A stretch of 64,000 bases of DNA from Mycogone perniciosa (Eukaryota; Ascomycota; Sordariomycetes; Hypocreales; Hypocreaceae). Under the pieces are notes generated by a model, which saw only the letters and a program-made list of their open reading frames with translations, ran no database searches and had not been told where the DNA came from. Positions 44,927 through 56,766 of this stretch are shown here, piece after piece (the first letter of the stretch is position 1; every line of letters begins with the position of its first letter). A program made the translations under genes and the position numbers. The stretch lies in assembly GCA_025331125.1 (NCBI GenBank), contig JAOALB010000004.1, positions 398,190-462,189 on the forward strand. Reading direction: 5' to 3'.

Positions 44927-46427
44927 CTAAGCCTGGCCACCTCCGTCCTCTGGATTTAGTTGCCTGTTGATCTCGTCTGTTGTTCGTGTATCCTGCTCGG
45001 CTTGCTCCGGCTTGAAGGGCGGGCTGGGATATGACTGTTGTCTTGCTGCCATCTGTTCCTGGGCTGCGAGGCCAGCAACAGCTTGGGCCACAGCTTCGAG
45101 AGGAGTCCCTACGCCGGGATTGTTGGGTCCTTGCTCAGGAACACTTGTTGGAGGAGCTTGCGCAACTGGCGGCGGTTGTGAAAGGTTGACATTTGGCGGT
45201 GGTGGCGGAACTTCGCCTTGGATATCCAGTAGTCTTGACTGCAAGTGAATAACATATTCACGCAGCGCGTAGTTCTCGGATTGCATTGCCTTGTAGGTGT
45301 GTTCCATTTCGGCAAAATCGCGGACTTGCTGCTCGAGTTTCTTGATGTAGCCCTCCTTGCGCTGTCTAAAAGCTCTCTAGAGGAAGATTGGTCAGCATAT
45401 ATTCTGAACATCAATTGGCGCCAGCCCGGTCAAACCCTGCCATTAGCAGATGCCTTGCCTATGCTACAGCCCCGCGACAAGGTGCCATTGCATAGTTGGT
45501 TGATTTTTTGAGAACCCGAGGGATGCCGGAACAGGCCCCATGTATCCCCCCACTATGGCAAAGCATGATTTCACATGATGATGACGGAAGGTCCGGGGGG
45601 AATATAAAGTCACTTCTCACCTGAGCTGCTCTGTTCTGCGCCGCACGTTTGGACTGGGATAGCTCGCGCTTTGCCTTCCGGCCGTCGTTTGATGTCGCGG
45701 CATCATCCGGCTGCATCGGTGGTGGGGGGGCTGGAGCCAAAGGCGCAACCGAAGGACCGGCGGAGGCGGGCCCGGGACTGTGCCCGGACGGAGGAGCGAT
45801 TGGCATCATGTTTGGAGTAGGCGCGTGACCGGAGGGAGCTCGAAGATCGGGGTGGATGTGAGCCTCGGCGTCGAGCTTGGCGGGGATGGACCGAGCAACG
45901 TCTTGAGAAGTAGAGGCCAAGACGTCGTATCCATTCGGCGGCCGCGATGGAGGGCCTCTGGGTTCTCGCGCGCTCGACGCTGCCGAGACGGACGAAGGAT
46001 CAGTGTCGTGGTTCTGCAAGAGTTCAAGCTGTGCGCGCAGGTGCTGCTCTGCTGGGGGACAAGTTCATGTCAGCGACGACGGATTCTGGACAATGGCAGT
46101 CGAAAGAGGCCACAGCCTGAGCCCGGCAATTGCGTCGACGAGGCGAAGCGCCTTTATTGGGCGGCGCGCCGACAAGCAGCAGGACGGCAGAACGAGGACC
46201 TCGAAGCAAGGGCGAACTGTCGGCCGCCGAATTGCGCGCGAAAGCACAGGACGTGCAGTGAACGATCAACTGGCAGAGGGGTGACGGAACCAACAGAGGC
46301 GCAGCATGTCCAAAAGGCGAAGCGAAGGCGACCAGGACCAGGACCAGGCAAAGATGTCTTGATGGTGATGCAGAAGAGAGAACTAACCTTGAGTGCTTGC
46401 GCCGTTGGCGGGAGAGCTCTGCTGCAT
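44927..46427 (-). CDS. kapC: bZIP transcription factor, KapC-like
   Basis: Exons 46427-46388, 46051-45621 and 45376-44927 give 306 residues. The first exon (MQQSSPANGASTQ) ends with a GTTAGT donor. The second exon is Pro/Ser/Ala-rich and reaches KRELSQSKRAAQNRAAQ. The third begins RAFRQRKEGYIKKLEQQV, completing a basic region of NxxAQxxFR type, followed by a leucine zipper (EMEHTYKAMQSENYALREYV and IHLQSRLL). After it comes GEVPPPPPNVNLSQPPP and a Gln/Pro-rich tail. The zipper start at VRDFAEMEHTYKAMQSENYALREYVIHLQSRLL and the GEVP motif match KapC-type factors of Eurotiales. The 336-nt first intron is unusually long for this window. Confidence 0.88.
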
Positions 46428-49400
46428 TGCTTGAGGATTCTGACTCAGCATTCAAGAGAGGTCGCAGTCGGGATGGATGACTACACAAGTGTCCAGTCTG
46501 GAGGGGAATGGCGCTGGGCGCTGACGTGAAACGGGGATGATCAGGTCAGGTTTGGCGCCAGGATGCGACGGGGGATTATGTAACGCTCATTTAAAAAAAT
46601 AAAATCCTGAGGGAAAACACACAAAAAAAAAAAAATGGTGTGGCTGGCCAGCGGGATGGAAGCCGATGGATGACCCTCCCCCGAATGGGGCTGCTGAATC
46701 CCGAAGGAGGGCGGCGTTGTTTGTTTGTGCGTCCGTTCCGAACTGTGTTGTCCTGGTTCCCTTGGCAGCAATAATTTTTTGGTAGGCCCTCCGTACTTAG
46801 TACAAGCGTGCTCTCGGTGCTCGTGGTGTTCTTATTCCTCCCTCCACCATCCTCATGTTCCGGACGAGGTCCGAATAACCGCAACCCTCGTTGTGCTGCC
46901 TGTCACCTCACACCACACTATCCGTGGAGTTGATCTTCGAAGGAAGCTTGGTGAAGCTGAGAGCTTGCTATCTCCGGACCCAGGTAGTCGTTCGCCCAAG
47001 GCTCGCGAGCTGATTCGTTCGAAGTCGCCGGTTGCGTGGCAGTGAGCGTCATTGCAGCTTGCTGTGGAGATGAACCACGAGATGGAGGCGCCACTAGATC
47101 TAGGAAATGCAAGGTTTGTCAGCAATTCCAAATGGTGGCCTATGGTCTGGCTATTTAGCCTGCTTAGTCAATCCAAGTGGGGGGCATGTTATGTCAGTGG
47201 CCCGAGCTGTACTCTGTACGGCAGATAACTCACACCAAAGGTCGTCAATACTTTTTTGAAAGGTTGATTCCCTGCGCAGCAGCAGTACTCTATACATCAA
47301 CTACTGTACCAGATACTCCGAATTGGCTTGCCAATTGGGGAAACAAATTCGGCATACCAACCAAGGATGAAGCTATGTTTTCCACTCCGTCCTTATTCTC
47401 GGTCCTACGATTATTATCTGCTTGATATCTCCGTGTCTGTCGTAGTCTCCAAGCAAACTGGTGGCTGGAAAGACGCAGTGTTAAATTGAATTACCACACC
47501 ATTTTCTGCGGACGATGTTCAATAGACTGTTGCTGCCGCTTGAACAAACCCTCACTCTCGCACTCTCTCTCACTTACAAACTAGCTGGCTACTATTAATA
47601 CAACGGATTAACCAGGCCTTTCGATAATATGTACTGCTCCGTCAGAGTACCACTGCTCTTAGTACCAGTATCTCATAACATTGCCTACAGGGAGATAGGT
47701 ACGGGGCTATCTTCATCCGGAGCACCGGAACGACGTGATGCCCGGCCTGTTCGTATTATGGCGCGCCCTTCGCCAAAAGCTTCAGCTGATGCTAGGCATC
47801 TCTTCTAGGTACTAGTACTACCTGCCTATACAGAGGGCGGCACCAGCTTCCCCCTCAAGATATCTCGATCACAGGCTCGATGCGCACAGGAAAGAATCCA
47901 ACAAATATTCCATTCTCGATGATTAACTCTCGATTCGAAAGACGCAGCAGTTTAACAAAGTCACGACTCTGATAGGTCCGGCTACTTTTCAGGCCGAGGG
48001 TTTAATGTACCAACCAAGCGGGGTTTTTCGGGGTTTTTGCTGTCCCGCATATGATAACGTGGCTTATTACTAACACCACTACGGAGTAATAATACTTCGT
48101 ACTTCACACGAAGCATTGCGGACTTCGTACTCCGTACTACAGCACTACTCCGTATGTACTCCGTACTCCGTACTCATCCTCACTACTCTCGAGCATGCAT
48201 TCTAGTCCTACTACGGAGTACGTCTATTACCTAACCAAGGCTTTCCCCCAGGGGCTGAGCAAGTCGACCTCTTGTCTTAGTTCTTTGTGTTACTCTGAGA
48301 GCTGGCTAAGCGGGCCAAGCGAGACATCCCTGTCATGGTGCATCTCACAATGATGGCAAAGACACTCACAGCAGAAAATGGCTTAGTACGAAGCAGAGTT
48401 GGCATTACCTAATAGTTGGGCTTGTTGTTGGAATAAACAACCTGCCGGCCCCCCGAGGCATCCGTGACCATACTCCGTACTCGTGTTATGTATACTATTC
48501 TGGGGACAAGAAGATGATCTATCAGCTTCATCCCCCCCTTGATTCTTCTTCTAACGGGGTTTCAGGAGTGCTGCCTGTGTCGTTGTGTGTTGCCCACTTG
48601 CGTCTTGTGGCCCTAGAATTAACATATCTTGTTTCACAACATCCCAAGGTAGTACCTATCCAGTCAGCTTGAAAAGTCATGTCAGTGAGAATCCCACCAA
48701 GAAATTAATGCAGACCAATAATTCCACATCTAGCAAGGGACTAATACTCTCAACGCAAGATGTTGTTTACTCATCTCCGAAGTGCTTCCAAATCATCAAG
48801 TTAACGACCCTAACATCTGATAATCAATAATAATTCTGAACAGACACGTCACTGGGTCGACCACCCCACGATATTCCATCCAGCAATTAAGCTCACCGCC
48901 ACGCCGTTGTATTTACTCGTAGCACTCCATACTCCATAGCTTTGAATGGCGTTCTTCCGTACCCTGTCAATGTCCACCATGTCAATATCCAGGGCAGTCC
49001 GAGTACTCCGTACGGAGTGTCGGAAGGTAAGCAAGGAAATTGCAGTTCGGGCCGATGTCGAAGACACGGAGAGCAACGTACTCGACAAGAATTACTACCT
49101 AATTGAGAATAGGCAAGAGCGGGGGGAAAACCCGACGTAGTCAATTTCCGGCACGACTTCATTCACCACTGAATCGGCCATGATCAAGGCCCTCTTGCTG
49201 GCACTAGCCAGGCCGTTGTGGTTAGGCTGGCGTGAGGCGGCGATTCTTATTGAGATGTTAAAACAACAGGACCCCAACCGCCTTGCAGCGTAATTGCTCT
49301 TAATACACCCAGAACCAGAACTAACATTGATGAAATTATTCTCAGTATCATCCAATAATTTTTAGGATCAACAATGTGAAGTTAGGAGTCCTACGGATGA

Positions 49401-49605
49401 GATGATCTTGAGATTGTGTTGGGGGTCATTGGATTGGGAGTACCTTGAGCGAAACATGAGTTAGCGTGAGAGACAAGTAGCCACTAACAATTACCACATC
49501 CAGCAGAGATCTGATATCCGGCTTATCTCGATCGATTTTACATCACCTCACTCGACTCATCAATGGATGCAAGTTTCATGTGAACTCGCCATCTCACTCT
49601 CTACA
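46428..49605. other. Gene-poor region between bZIP and pterin dehydratase genes
   Basis: 3.2 kb without a supported gene. The left 700 bp are probable promoter and 5' leader of the bZIP gene (with an A-run at 46621-46634). The part 48080-48230 holds a dense cluster of ACTCCGTA/TACGGAGT (six copies in about 150 bp), and further copies lie near 48474 and 49001. Short frames here lack splice structure or family signatures. Confidence 0.5.
48080..48230. repeat. Dense cluster of ACTCCGTA/TACGGAGT octamers
   Basis: At least six copies of the octamer occur in 150 bases (GTACTCCGTACTCCGTACTC contains two in tandem), mixed with ACTTCGTAC variants. This is the densest instance of a word scattered over intergenic DNA throughout the window. 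Confidence 0.85.
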
Positions 49606-50257
49606 ATGTCACGCCGCATCATCACCTCAGCTTTCCCCTCCCAACTCAACAAGCCAACCCCATTCTTACGATCCTTTCAGCATACAAAATTCTCGTCAAC
49701 AATGCAGCCGCGCTTCTCTCCCGGCACCGACGCAGTCATCACCACAGCCAAGCTCGATCCTCTGCTCATATCCTCCGGCGGTCGATGGACTCTCACGTCT
49801 GACGGCGAAGCTCTAGAACGAAGTTTTAAATTCAAGACCTTTGCTAAAACATGGGTAACATCTTCACATTTCAGATGTGAAACTTTCTTAAAACACTTTG
49901 TCTAATTTTCTTTTTCTTTGCCCCTTGTAGGATTTCATGACTGCGGTGTCGTTGCAATGCAAAATCAAGAACCACCATCCCGAGTGGTCCAACGTACGTA
50001 TCCTTGTCACGTAGAAGAGGCATTGGGGTGTTTCTAAAACTAAACTCGCATTTCAGGTGTATAACACAACATTCATTCGTTGGACGACACATAACCCCAA
50101 GGGCTTGTCGGATAAGGACGTCAACCTAGCAACCCTATGTGATGCCCTAGCGAAAGACTTTGGAGAACTGGAGCCTGAAACAGCAAGTTGTACAGTGAAG
50201 AGTCTTGCGGACAAGGTAGTATCAGACTCTGGAGATTGCTGCACCGCCAAGAAATAA
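49606..50257 (+). CDS. Pterin-4a-carbinolamine dehydratase
   Basis: Exons 49606-49854, 49931-49993 and 50057-50257 give 170 residues. The core is GRWTLTSDGEALERSFKFK, TFAKTWDFMTAVSLQCKIKN, then HHPEWSN (the active-site HHP), YNTTFIRWTTHNPKGLSDKD and DVNLATLCDALAKDF. The enzyme dehydrates 4a-hydroxytetrahydropterin, recycling the cofactor of aromatic hydroxylases; fungal members may serve other pterin pathways. In-frame ATGs exist at 49567, 49606 and 49702. I chose 49606 because the following Arg/Ser/Thr-rich stretch (MSRRIITSAFPSQLN) looks like a mitochondrial presequence; the 49702 start would give a cytosolic form. The tail SDSGDCCTAKK is beyond the family core. Confidence 0.88.
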
Positions 50258-50656
50258 CTCTCTGATGTGAGTCAAAGTTTTTAAGAAACATTCGTTGTAC
50301 AAGAGCCACCACTGTTTCTAATACATCCACAACACGAGTCTGGCAGACCATAACATCATAACAATAAAAGCGTGTAACGCTGAGTTGTATTAGGTATTTG
50401 TCTAAGGGCTCATTCGTGAGAGCGTAAGTATATAGTATATACAAAACATTGAAATATCATTCTCAGGTCACTTTCCCCAACGCCATATGGATGCCAATGC
50501 CATCTTGACAGCTGCCGTGGCTATGTCGTAGCTGGCCATTAGTCTATTTTTTCCCTTCGTTGCATCTTTAAATAAGCCCTCGCGTCGTTTTTGATGTGCC
50601 CAAGTGATCGCACAAATGCGCGCGCAAGCATATGTGAGGTAAGCTAAGCAAAGCGC
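50258..50656. other. Convergent intergenic (pterin dehydratase and ERG25 3' ends)
   Basis: About 400 bp of 3' flank. No additional gene or repeat seen. Confidence 0.5.
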
Positions 50657-51701
50657 TTACTGGCCCTTCTTGGCCCTGATCTCCTTCAGCTTTTTCTCAC
50701 GGCGACGCTTGTGGGCTTCAGCACCGGCCTCGGTGTCCAGGAAGTAGTCCCACCAGCGGAAGCTGGAGGCGTAGTTGCCAATGAACTTCTCGTGGTGCAT
50801 GTCGTGGTGGTCGGCGCCGGCCCAGACGGGGAGGAAGTTGTGCAGACTCCAGGGGAAGTCGTAACCACTGTGGGCGTCGATGGCTTGGAAGAGACGAAGG
50901 ACGATCCAGACATACATGGTAATCAAGTGAAGATCGCCAGTGATTTTGAGGAGCAGGATGGGAGAGCCGACGACACCCATGCCGAGCAGCATAACCTCAA
51001 TGGGAGAGGCATATTCGGCAGCCAGACCGAAAGGAGCAGAGTAGGTGTGATGCATCTTGTGGATGGCCTTGTAGAGGGGTCCGTAGTGCAGAGCTCGGTG
51101 GAACCAGTAATGCCATGTGTCCTCCATGCAGAAGATAATGGCAATCTGCCACGCCATCTTCCAAATCGAGGGGAAAGGAACACCGTAGCCCATGCCGAAG
51201 TAGGTAGCGATAGGGTGGAAGAACCAGATCTGAGGCACCTCGGCGGTGAAGTGGGTGAGGAAGACGATAGCGGCACAATCCCACTGCTCCTTCAGGGTGG
51301 GCATCTTCTGGTTCTGGATCTTGTACTTGTGGAAGTAGGGAATCTTGTCCATGATCATGAAGGGAAGGCAGCGGCCAAAGTAGACGATCTCGTGCAGGGT
51401 GAAGCTCATGATGCCGGTCGCAAGGATATCATTCTGCATGAAAAGGTACCAAGCCTACAGGATCGGTTAGCACACGCAGGGTGTCGAGGGATCGGAAAAC
51501 CATACAGCCCAGAGGCGCTCGAAGATATTCAGGTGAACATTGTATTTAGAAACCTCGTCGAGAATGGTCAAGTAATCGCGCGTCTGATTCAACGCACTGA
51601 ACGTCGCGTTGCTGCAAATCGGAGATGTTAGCGAAAATGCGCCATAGGGCTGGGGGCCAATAGCATGGCCAATATGATAGATGTACTTACGCCACCTCCA
51701 T
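50657..51701 (-). CDS. ERG25: C-4 methylsterol oxidase ERG25
   Basis: Exons 51701-51691, 51611-51506 and 51454-50657 give 304 residues. The protein starts MEVANATFSALNQTRDYLTI and carries several membrane helices. The three histidine clusters of the fatty-acid hydroxylase fold are complete: HRALH (about 158-162), HKMHH (171-175) and HHDMHH (255-260). The C-terminus is lysine-rich (KRRREKKLKEIRAKKGQ), consistent with ER retention. Erg25 is the di-iron, NADH/oxygen-dependent enzyme that starts removal of the two C-4 methyl groups in ergosterol synthesis. ERG25 genes are classical oxygen- and SREBP-regulated targets in fungi; no strong sterol element is close to this start. First exon is only 11 nt. 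Confidence 0.96.
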
Positions 51702-52911
51702 GGTTGCGACGCGAATTCAGAAATATCCAGACTCCTTTTTGGTGTTCACACAACTCCAAAGCCGTTGAGGAGAAAGAAACGCACGAAGAGTGATGAAGAG
51801 GAAAGGAAAGGAGGATCTGTCTCTAGATAAGGAGGTGAGGCACAAGAGAAAGACCACGGATTAGGGGACTCTAGTGGGGGCAGAAAAGGGAGATTTTTGT
51901 CGTTGGCTCGCTGTTTGAGCTGCTGTCATTGGCCTGCGAGAGCCTAGACTGCCTAGTCAGGAGATTAGCAGTGCCGCGTGGAGCCACACGATGAATGAGC
52001 CCACATCAAGAGCGTGTTTCCGTCTTCCGGCAATGCGGTCGGAGGCATGACGGGCCGTCAAACCTCCAATTAAATACTTTAGCGATCGTTCCTTTGACGT
52101 GAGGGCGCGTTCGTATTCGTATTCGACAACGTCAGCGGTCAGCGAAACGGTGAGCTCCTCACAGATACCACGACTACGGAGTACTCCGTAGTATTTGTCT
52201 TTGACTGATTTCTCTATTAATGTTGGTGTACTCGTAGTCATTATTACAGATCAGCCTTCTAGTAGTAGTACTCCGTAGTAGAAGACGAAGTCTACTCGTA
52301 GTCCTCTCTGTCTCAGTCCCTCTGTGCTATTATTATTCCAACTATTACTGCCAACACGAAGCCAAACCCGAGTACGAATCGAATTTATCCACTCTAGATC
52401 GAGAAACCCACACCAAGCTGTCGCCACCATCTGATCAACATCCGTAAACCACAAATGGTTGACGTGTTCTGCAGCCATATGCATTCGGTCCTCTCAATTG
52501 CCGTCCTTTGTGTGTGGTGTGATGGTCTGATTATTGTAGGATTATCTGGTCATAACACAGCCCCTATTTCGCTGGCTCTGGAAGGATGCCAAAATCAAAT
52601 ATTCATCAAACTTGTCCAATCAAACTCCAACTAGGAGAATCGTGGGGGTCTTCTTTGCATGCCTGACTTTGTAACTTGGGCAAGATGATTGGTCAAGCTT
52701 ACATCATTTTCTAGAACATGCAGTCAGTGATTTCTTAGACTTACGGAGTACATATGCGAGTACTCCGTAGGATTCCCTGGTTATCTGATCCGTGTGCTTA
52801 GTCATTCTCCTACACCCCACCTCACCCCACCTCGATTTTGATAGAGGCGAAATCAACGCAGCAGCGGTGTTTGGTCCAATCAAGAACAAATGGACTAGGT
52901 ATCCTTCATCA
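51702..52911. promoter_or_regulatory. Divergent region ERG25-NCA2
   Basis: 1.2 kb between divergent starts. The region contains ACTCCGTA-type octamers near 52175, 52270, 52741 and 52760. CTCACCCCAC at 52821-52830 is one base from the classical sterol regulatory element ATCACCCCAC, but lies 82 bp before NCA2 and over 1.1 kb from ERG25. No gene is supported. Confidence 0.4.
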
Positions 52912-54977
52912 TGTCGCTCGTCACCGAGTTCGTCTCCTGTCCTCTCTAACTTGTTCCTCTCCTATCTATATATCCTGCTAACCGATGCTTTACCAGCCAG
53001 GTGCGCCGACTAGATGCCTACCTAGATCGTCTGCCCGTCCTCTCCGAGGAGACGTCAGAGGAGGATGGACTATCTGAGGCAGAAACCCATGGCCTCGCCG
53101 TTGCGGACGCCTTTGATGCCCCAAGACTGGACCATCTCCTTGGCATCGTCCGCTCCTTGAGCACAACCGCCTCCCAGTCGGTTCTTTCAACCCAGCGCAT
53201 CAAAGCGTTATTAACCGAGTCTGGAATTCCGTCCCCCACCGAAGGAACCGATGCCTTCATCGAATCTAAAAGCCCCTATGAGAATGAAATTGAGTGGCTC
53301 CTAGTCACCAAGGCTACCGTCCAGGTTTATGGAGTCATCCTGAACACCTTACTCGACCGCATCATCCCGCTGAGCGACGACATTTGGTATTGGGACGAGG
53401 TCCTCAGCTCATACAGCTACAGCAGTCTGTACACCGTTCAAACATCCCCCTTGCGGTTATGGGCCTGGTCGCAGGATATATACCAAGCGAGTCGGTTACG
53501 ACTACGGTCGTTATCCACACGTGATGCTCAAGCCGAGTTACTCGAGTCGGCTCAATCGAGCATGTCGTTGGAATGGAAACAGTTCTATGGCATCGTCCGA
53601 GACAGTATTCGAGAGCACACCTTTGCAAACATTCAGCGGAAAGTCCTTTCTCCTGTCGCATTCACTCGAGCTGAAGCCCGGCGAAAACAAGCACAGCTCC
53701 GGAAGCTAAGAGAGATTACGGCTAGTGGACTTGGTGTACTTATGGCCGAGGGCCTCCAGCTTGGGCATGATGATGAGAAGGCCGGGGTGCAGGATCACCA
53801 AGACCTTAAGGGCGTCGTCGAACGCAGCGTTGCTTTGATGGACATGGTTCTCAAGGAAGTGGGCACCCTGGAGGTGAATATCCACGACTTTGAGGACAGG
53901 GTATTTGCTGGCGTCGAAGAGGATCCTGAGCTCTCGGTCCATGTCGAAGATTCTGCAGTCTCAGATCGGCCTGCAGTCTTGGCCCGTCGTTTGCTTCACA
54001 TTATCGACAGGTCGCTCCCCGATCACCACAATGTGATGCGGTCTCTAGCCGGTGAAAATGGGCGCCCATCGACTCTGGTCCGATTCTGGCTACCGGCACT
54101 TATTGGCATAACTTCATCTACGACGGTCTTGAAGATCCTGGTGAACCGAAAGGCTGATATCGTGGAGTGGGTCACCGATTTTGGCAGGACAGTCAGAGAT
54201 TTCTGGCTGAACTGGGTTGTTGATCCGATCGGGAAGGTAATTAGAACGATACGGCACGATGCATCAAGCGAAATTGCTATCATGAGTCGAGACAGCCTTA
54301 AGGCTGATCGTGAGAGCTTGGAACGGATGGTGGTGGACTTTGCAGTGGACAAGCCTCATTTTGCCGTCGGTGGCTCATCCATTACGGACACACAGATTGC
54401 CGAGATCCGCACCAAAGTCGCTGAAGGAGACGTGACCCCAGTATTGCGAGCTTACGAGCAGGATTTGAGAAGTCCGTTCGTGGGTGCTGTTCGGGGTGAC
54501 CTCGTCCGATCTCTTCTCATCCAGGTTCAGAAAACAAAGGTCGATCTGGAGGTCGCTATGACAGGCATTGATTCACTCCTCAAGAGCCAAGAATTGGTAT
54601 TTGGCTTTGTAGGTCTGACACCTGGAGTTCTGGTCTCGATTGGCATCATGCAGTACTTAAGGGGCATATTTGGCGGTCGATCCGGTCGGCGTCACAGCAA
54701 CACCGCTGGACAGGCCATTCGCATGCTACGAAATATCGACCGCATTCTCTCTGAGGCGCGGCCGATGGAGAACAACGTCCTGTCTTACAAGGACCATGGC
54801 CTCTTGTTGTGCGAGGTGCACGTGCTGCGCGATCTATCGAGCAGGCTCATGCCCTCCAACATAGAGAAGGAATTTTTGGAAGATCTCGATGACCTGGCGA
54901 ATGCCAAGGGGATTCAGGTCCAAGCGAAGGCTTTGGAGAGGATTCGGTGGGCATATGCCAGGTGGCTATACGCATAA
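52912..54977 (+). CDS. NCA2: NCA2-family mitochondrial protein
   Basis: Exon 1 is 52912-52932 (MSLVTEF, then GTCTCC donor) and exon 2 runs 53001-54977, total 665 residues. The body includes RRLDAYLDRLPVLSEETSEE, WLLVTKATVQVYGVILNTLL, WYWDEVLSSYSYSSLYTVQT, then a hydrophobic pair in the C-terminal half (LPALIGITSSTTVLKILV and GFVGLTPGVLVSIGIMQYL) and the end RIRWAYARWLYA. This is the NCA2 family; yeast Nca2 is needed for expression of the mitochondrial ATP synthase subunits 6 and 8, and these proteins sit in the mitochondrial membrane. The seven-residue first exon makes an unspliced start impossible to see. The end of the protein is shortly before an ORF-free 3' flank. Confidence 0.9.
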
Positions 54978-55316
54978 CCTAAACATCTTTGAAGTGCCAA
55001 AATATCTACAAATTGAAATGTTACCAAATCATGGTGGTGTCCTAGGAGATAAATGTTGTCACGTTTATTTCATCCAAAGTGGAGATGCAAATTCTAACTG
55101 GTCAGGTTTCCCTTCCGATGGCGTATATGAATGCCAGCATCCCCACCATCGTTCGTTCGTTGTATCGAATGTACGCTTTGTGCACCTATATCTATTTATG
55201 CCAGCAACTACTCCGTATTCCAATGCAACAGATTTTCAAACACAGTTACTTTTTCAACCTCTTACTCCTCCCTATGGCAATGGCATGCAGTACGATCGTT
55301 TCATCTTTGCGGTAGG
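54978..55316. other. Convergent intergenic (NCA2 and SSU1 3' ends)
   Basis: Short 3' flank with one octamer copy near 55208. Small + strand frames here are not supported. Confidence 0.5.
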
Positions 55317-56766
55317 CTAGACGGCCTTATCGCAACCGCCAGTTTGTTCCTTTTCGCGAATGTCCTTAAGGCCTGGGACGAGGAACAACTTGCCGGCCAT
55401 AGCTACTTGTATTGTTTTAAGCGAAACAAAAATCCAAAGTAACAAAAGGGAAAGGAAAACGATCTGGCTCCAGTGTTAGGGAGTCCTTGATGTGACAGGG
55501 GGAAAGGGGGGCTTACCATTGTGGCAACTTTGAAGAACTCGCTCCCCAGATTTACATACAACGAGTTCGTACATGTTGCCCACGCGCCCAGCGGGAATGT
55601 AAATCCCCACCAGCTTACGTTGAAAGTAAAAGTCTGCGTCGTAGCCAGGTTGATCAAAGCGAAAGACATCCAGACCAGCCCGAACCCCCACATGACGATT
55701 CCGAAGAAGATGCCCAGCACGTACAAGATCTCGGCACCTTTTGTAGGATCCAGGCCCGCTGTTTTGAACATGTCCGTCTGAGGCAGAACCTTGAGAGCGA
55801 CTTTGCCGAGTTGCTGGATGCCAAACCCACCTTGGCCTAGGGATCCCGCGGGGAGGAACACGGAGACAATAACCTCGCGGGGTGGGAGGGAGTTTACGGT
55901 CAGAGTTTGGAAGTACAAGGCGAGGATACAAGCGGAGAAAGCTTGGCCGATGCCCCAGAGGACGTAGGAGACGATGAGAGTGGTGAAGGCGTGGTTTGGG
56001 TTGGGCAAAGCGTCAGCCACGATACTGCCCGAGGCAGCGGCGACAATAGTAGGAACTATAGGTAGGAGGATGGCTGCGGTAGTGCTTTGAAGCCCGGGAC
56101 GGTGTCGGTGCATGAAGATGAAGGGCATGGAGATGCAAGTAGCCATAGAAAGGAGGACGTCGATCCACCAGAAGGCCCATGCGAGATAGATGAGCCAGTT
56201 GCCCCATTGCTGGCAGGAGAGAATCATCATGTTGATGATAGCTGTACATTATCAGACACTGATTATATGGACTAAGTATAAGTATCATGGCGACTCACTT
56301 GCAAAAGCCATGGGGAAACATCCCAAGAACAACGACTGCCCCGGATGGGCAATCATAGCGCCCCATATCTCAGGATACAGCGCATACCTCACAACGGAAA
56401 TAGCGGAAAAGACGCTGAACAGAAAAACATTGAGGCCGAAGAAGATGTAAGATATGTACTGTAGCCACTGTGCGTTCCAGGGCAGGTTATGCAGCAGAAT
56501 AGAGACGATACCCGTCCCCATGTTTACTGCAAACCATCTATATAGATGTCAGTATTTACGATCAGAGCTGCATTGGATTTGATCCACGATTGTGGCACTC
56601 ACGATGGTGTGAAGTTGCGAACGACCTTTCGCCAGCCAGTGTTTTCTTTGCATGGCGTTATGGGAGCTTTGGTTCCACCTTGCTGTTGTTGACACGGCCT
56701 GTCACTCAATACTTGGCTGTCTTGTGTGTCATTTGCACATGCTGTCGCTGTCGTGGTTGTCGACAT
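55317..56766 (-). CDS. SSU1: Sulfite efflux pump, SSU1 family (TDT transporter)
   Basis: Exons 56766-56603, 56537-56299, 56241-55517 and 55463-55317 give 424 residues. The N-terminal cytosolic part (QQQQGGTKAPITPCKENTGW) leads to WFAVNMGTGIVSILLHNLPW, the signature entry to the first helix of the tellurite-resistance/dicarboxylate transporter family. Eight to ten membrane helices follow, including GFGLVWMSFALINL and WWGFTFPLGAW. Ssu1 exports sulfite across the plasma membrane. The final exon, after a 53-nt intron, adds a last helix (IVFLSLLLLWIFVSLKTIQV) and a basic tail. Malate permeases of the same superfamily are the main alternative; the sulfite branch fits better and the neighbouring cysteine dioxygenase supports it. 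Confidence 0.88.

Noticed and set aside
50711..51631. A 306-codon + strand frame
   Set aside because: It is the antisense of ERG25, whose histidine boxes identify the real strand.
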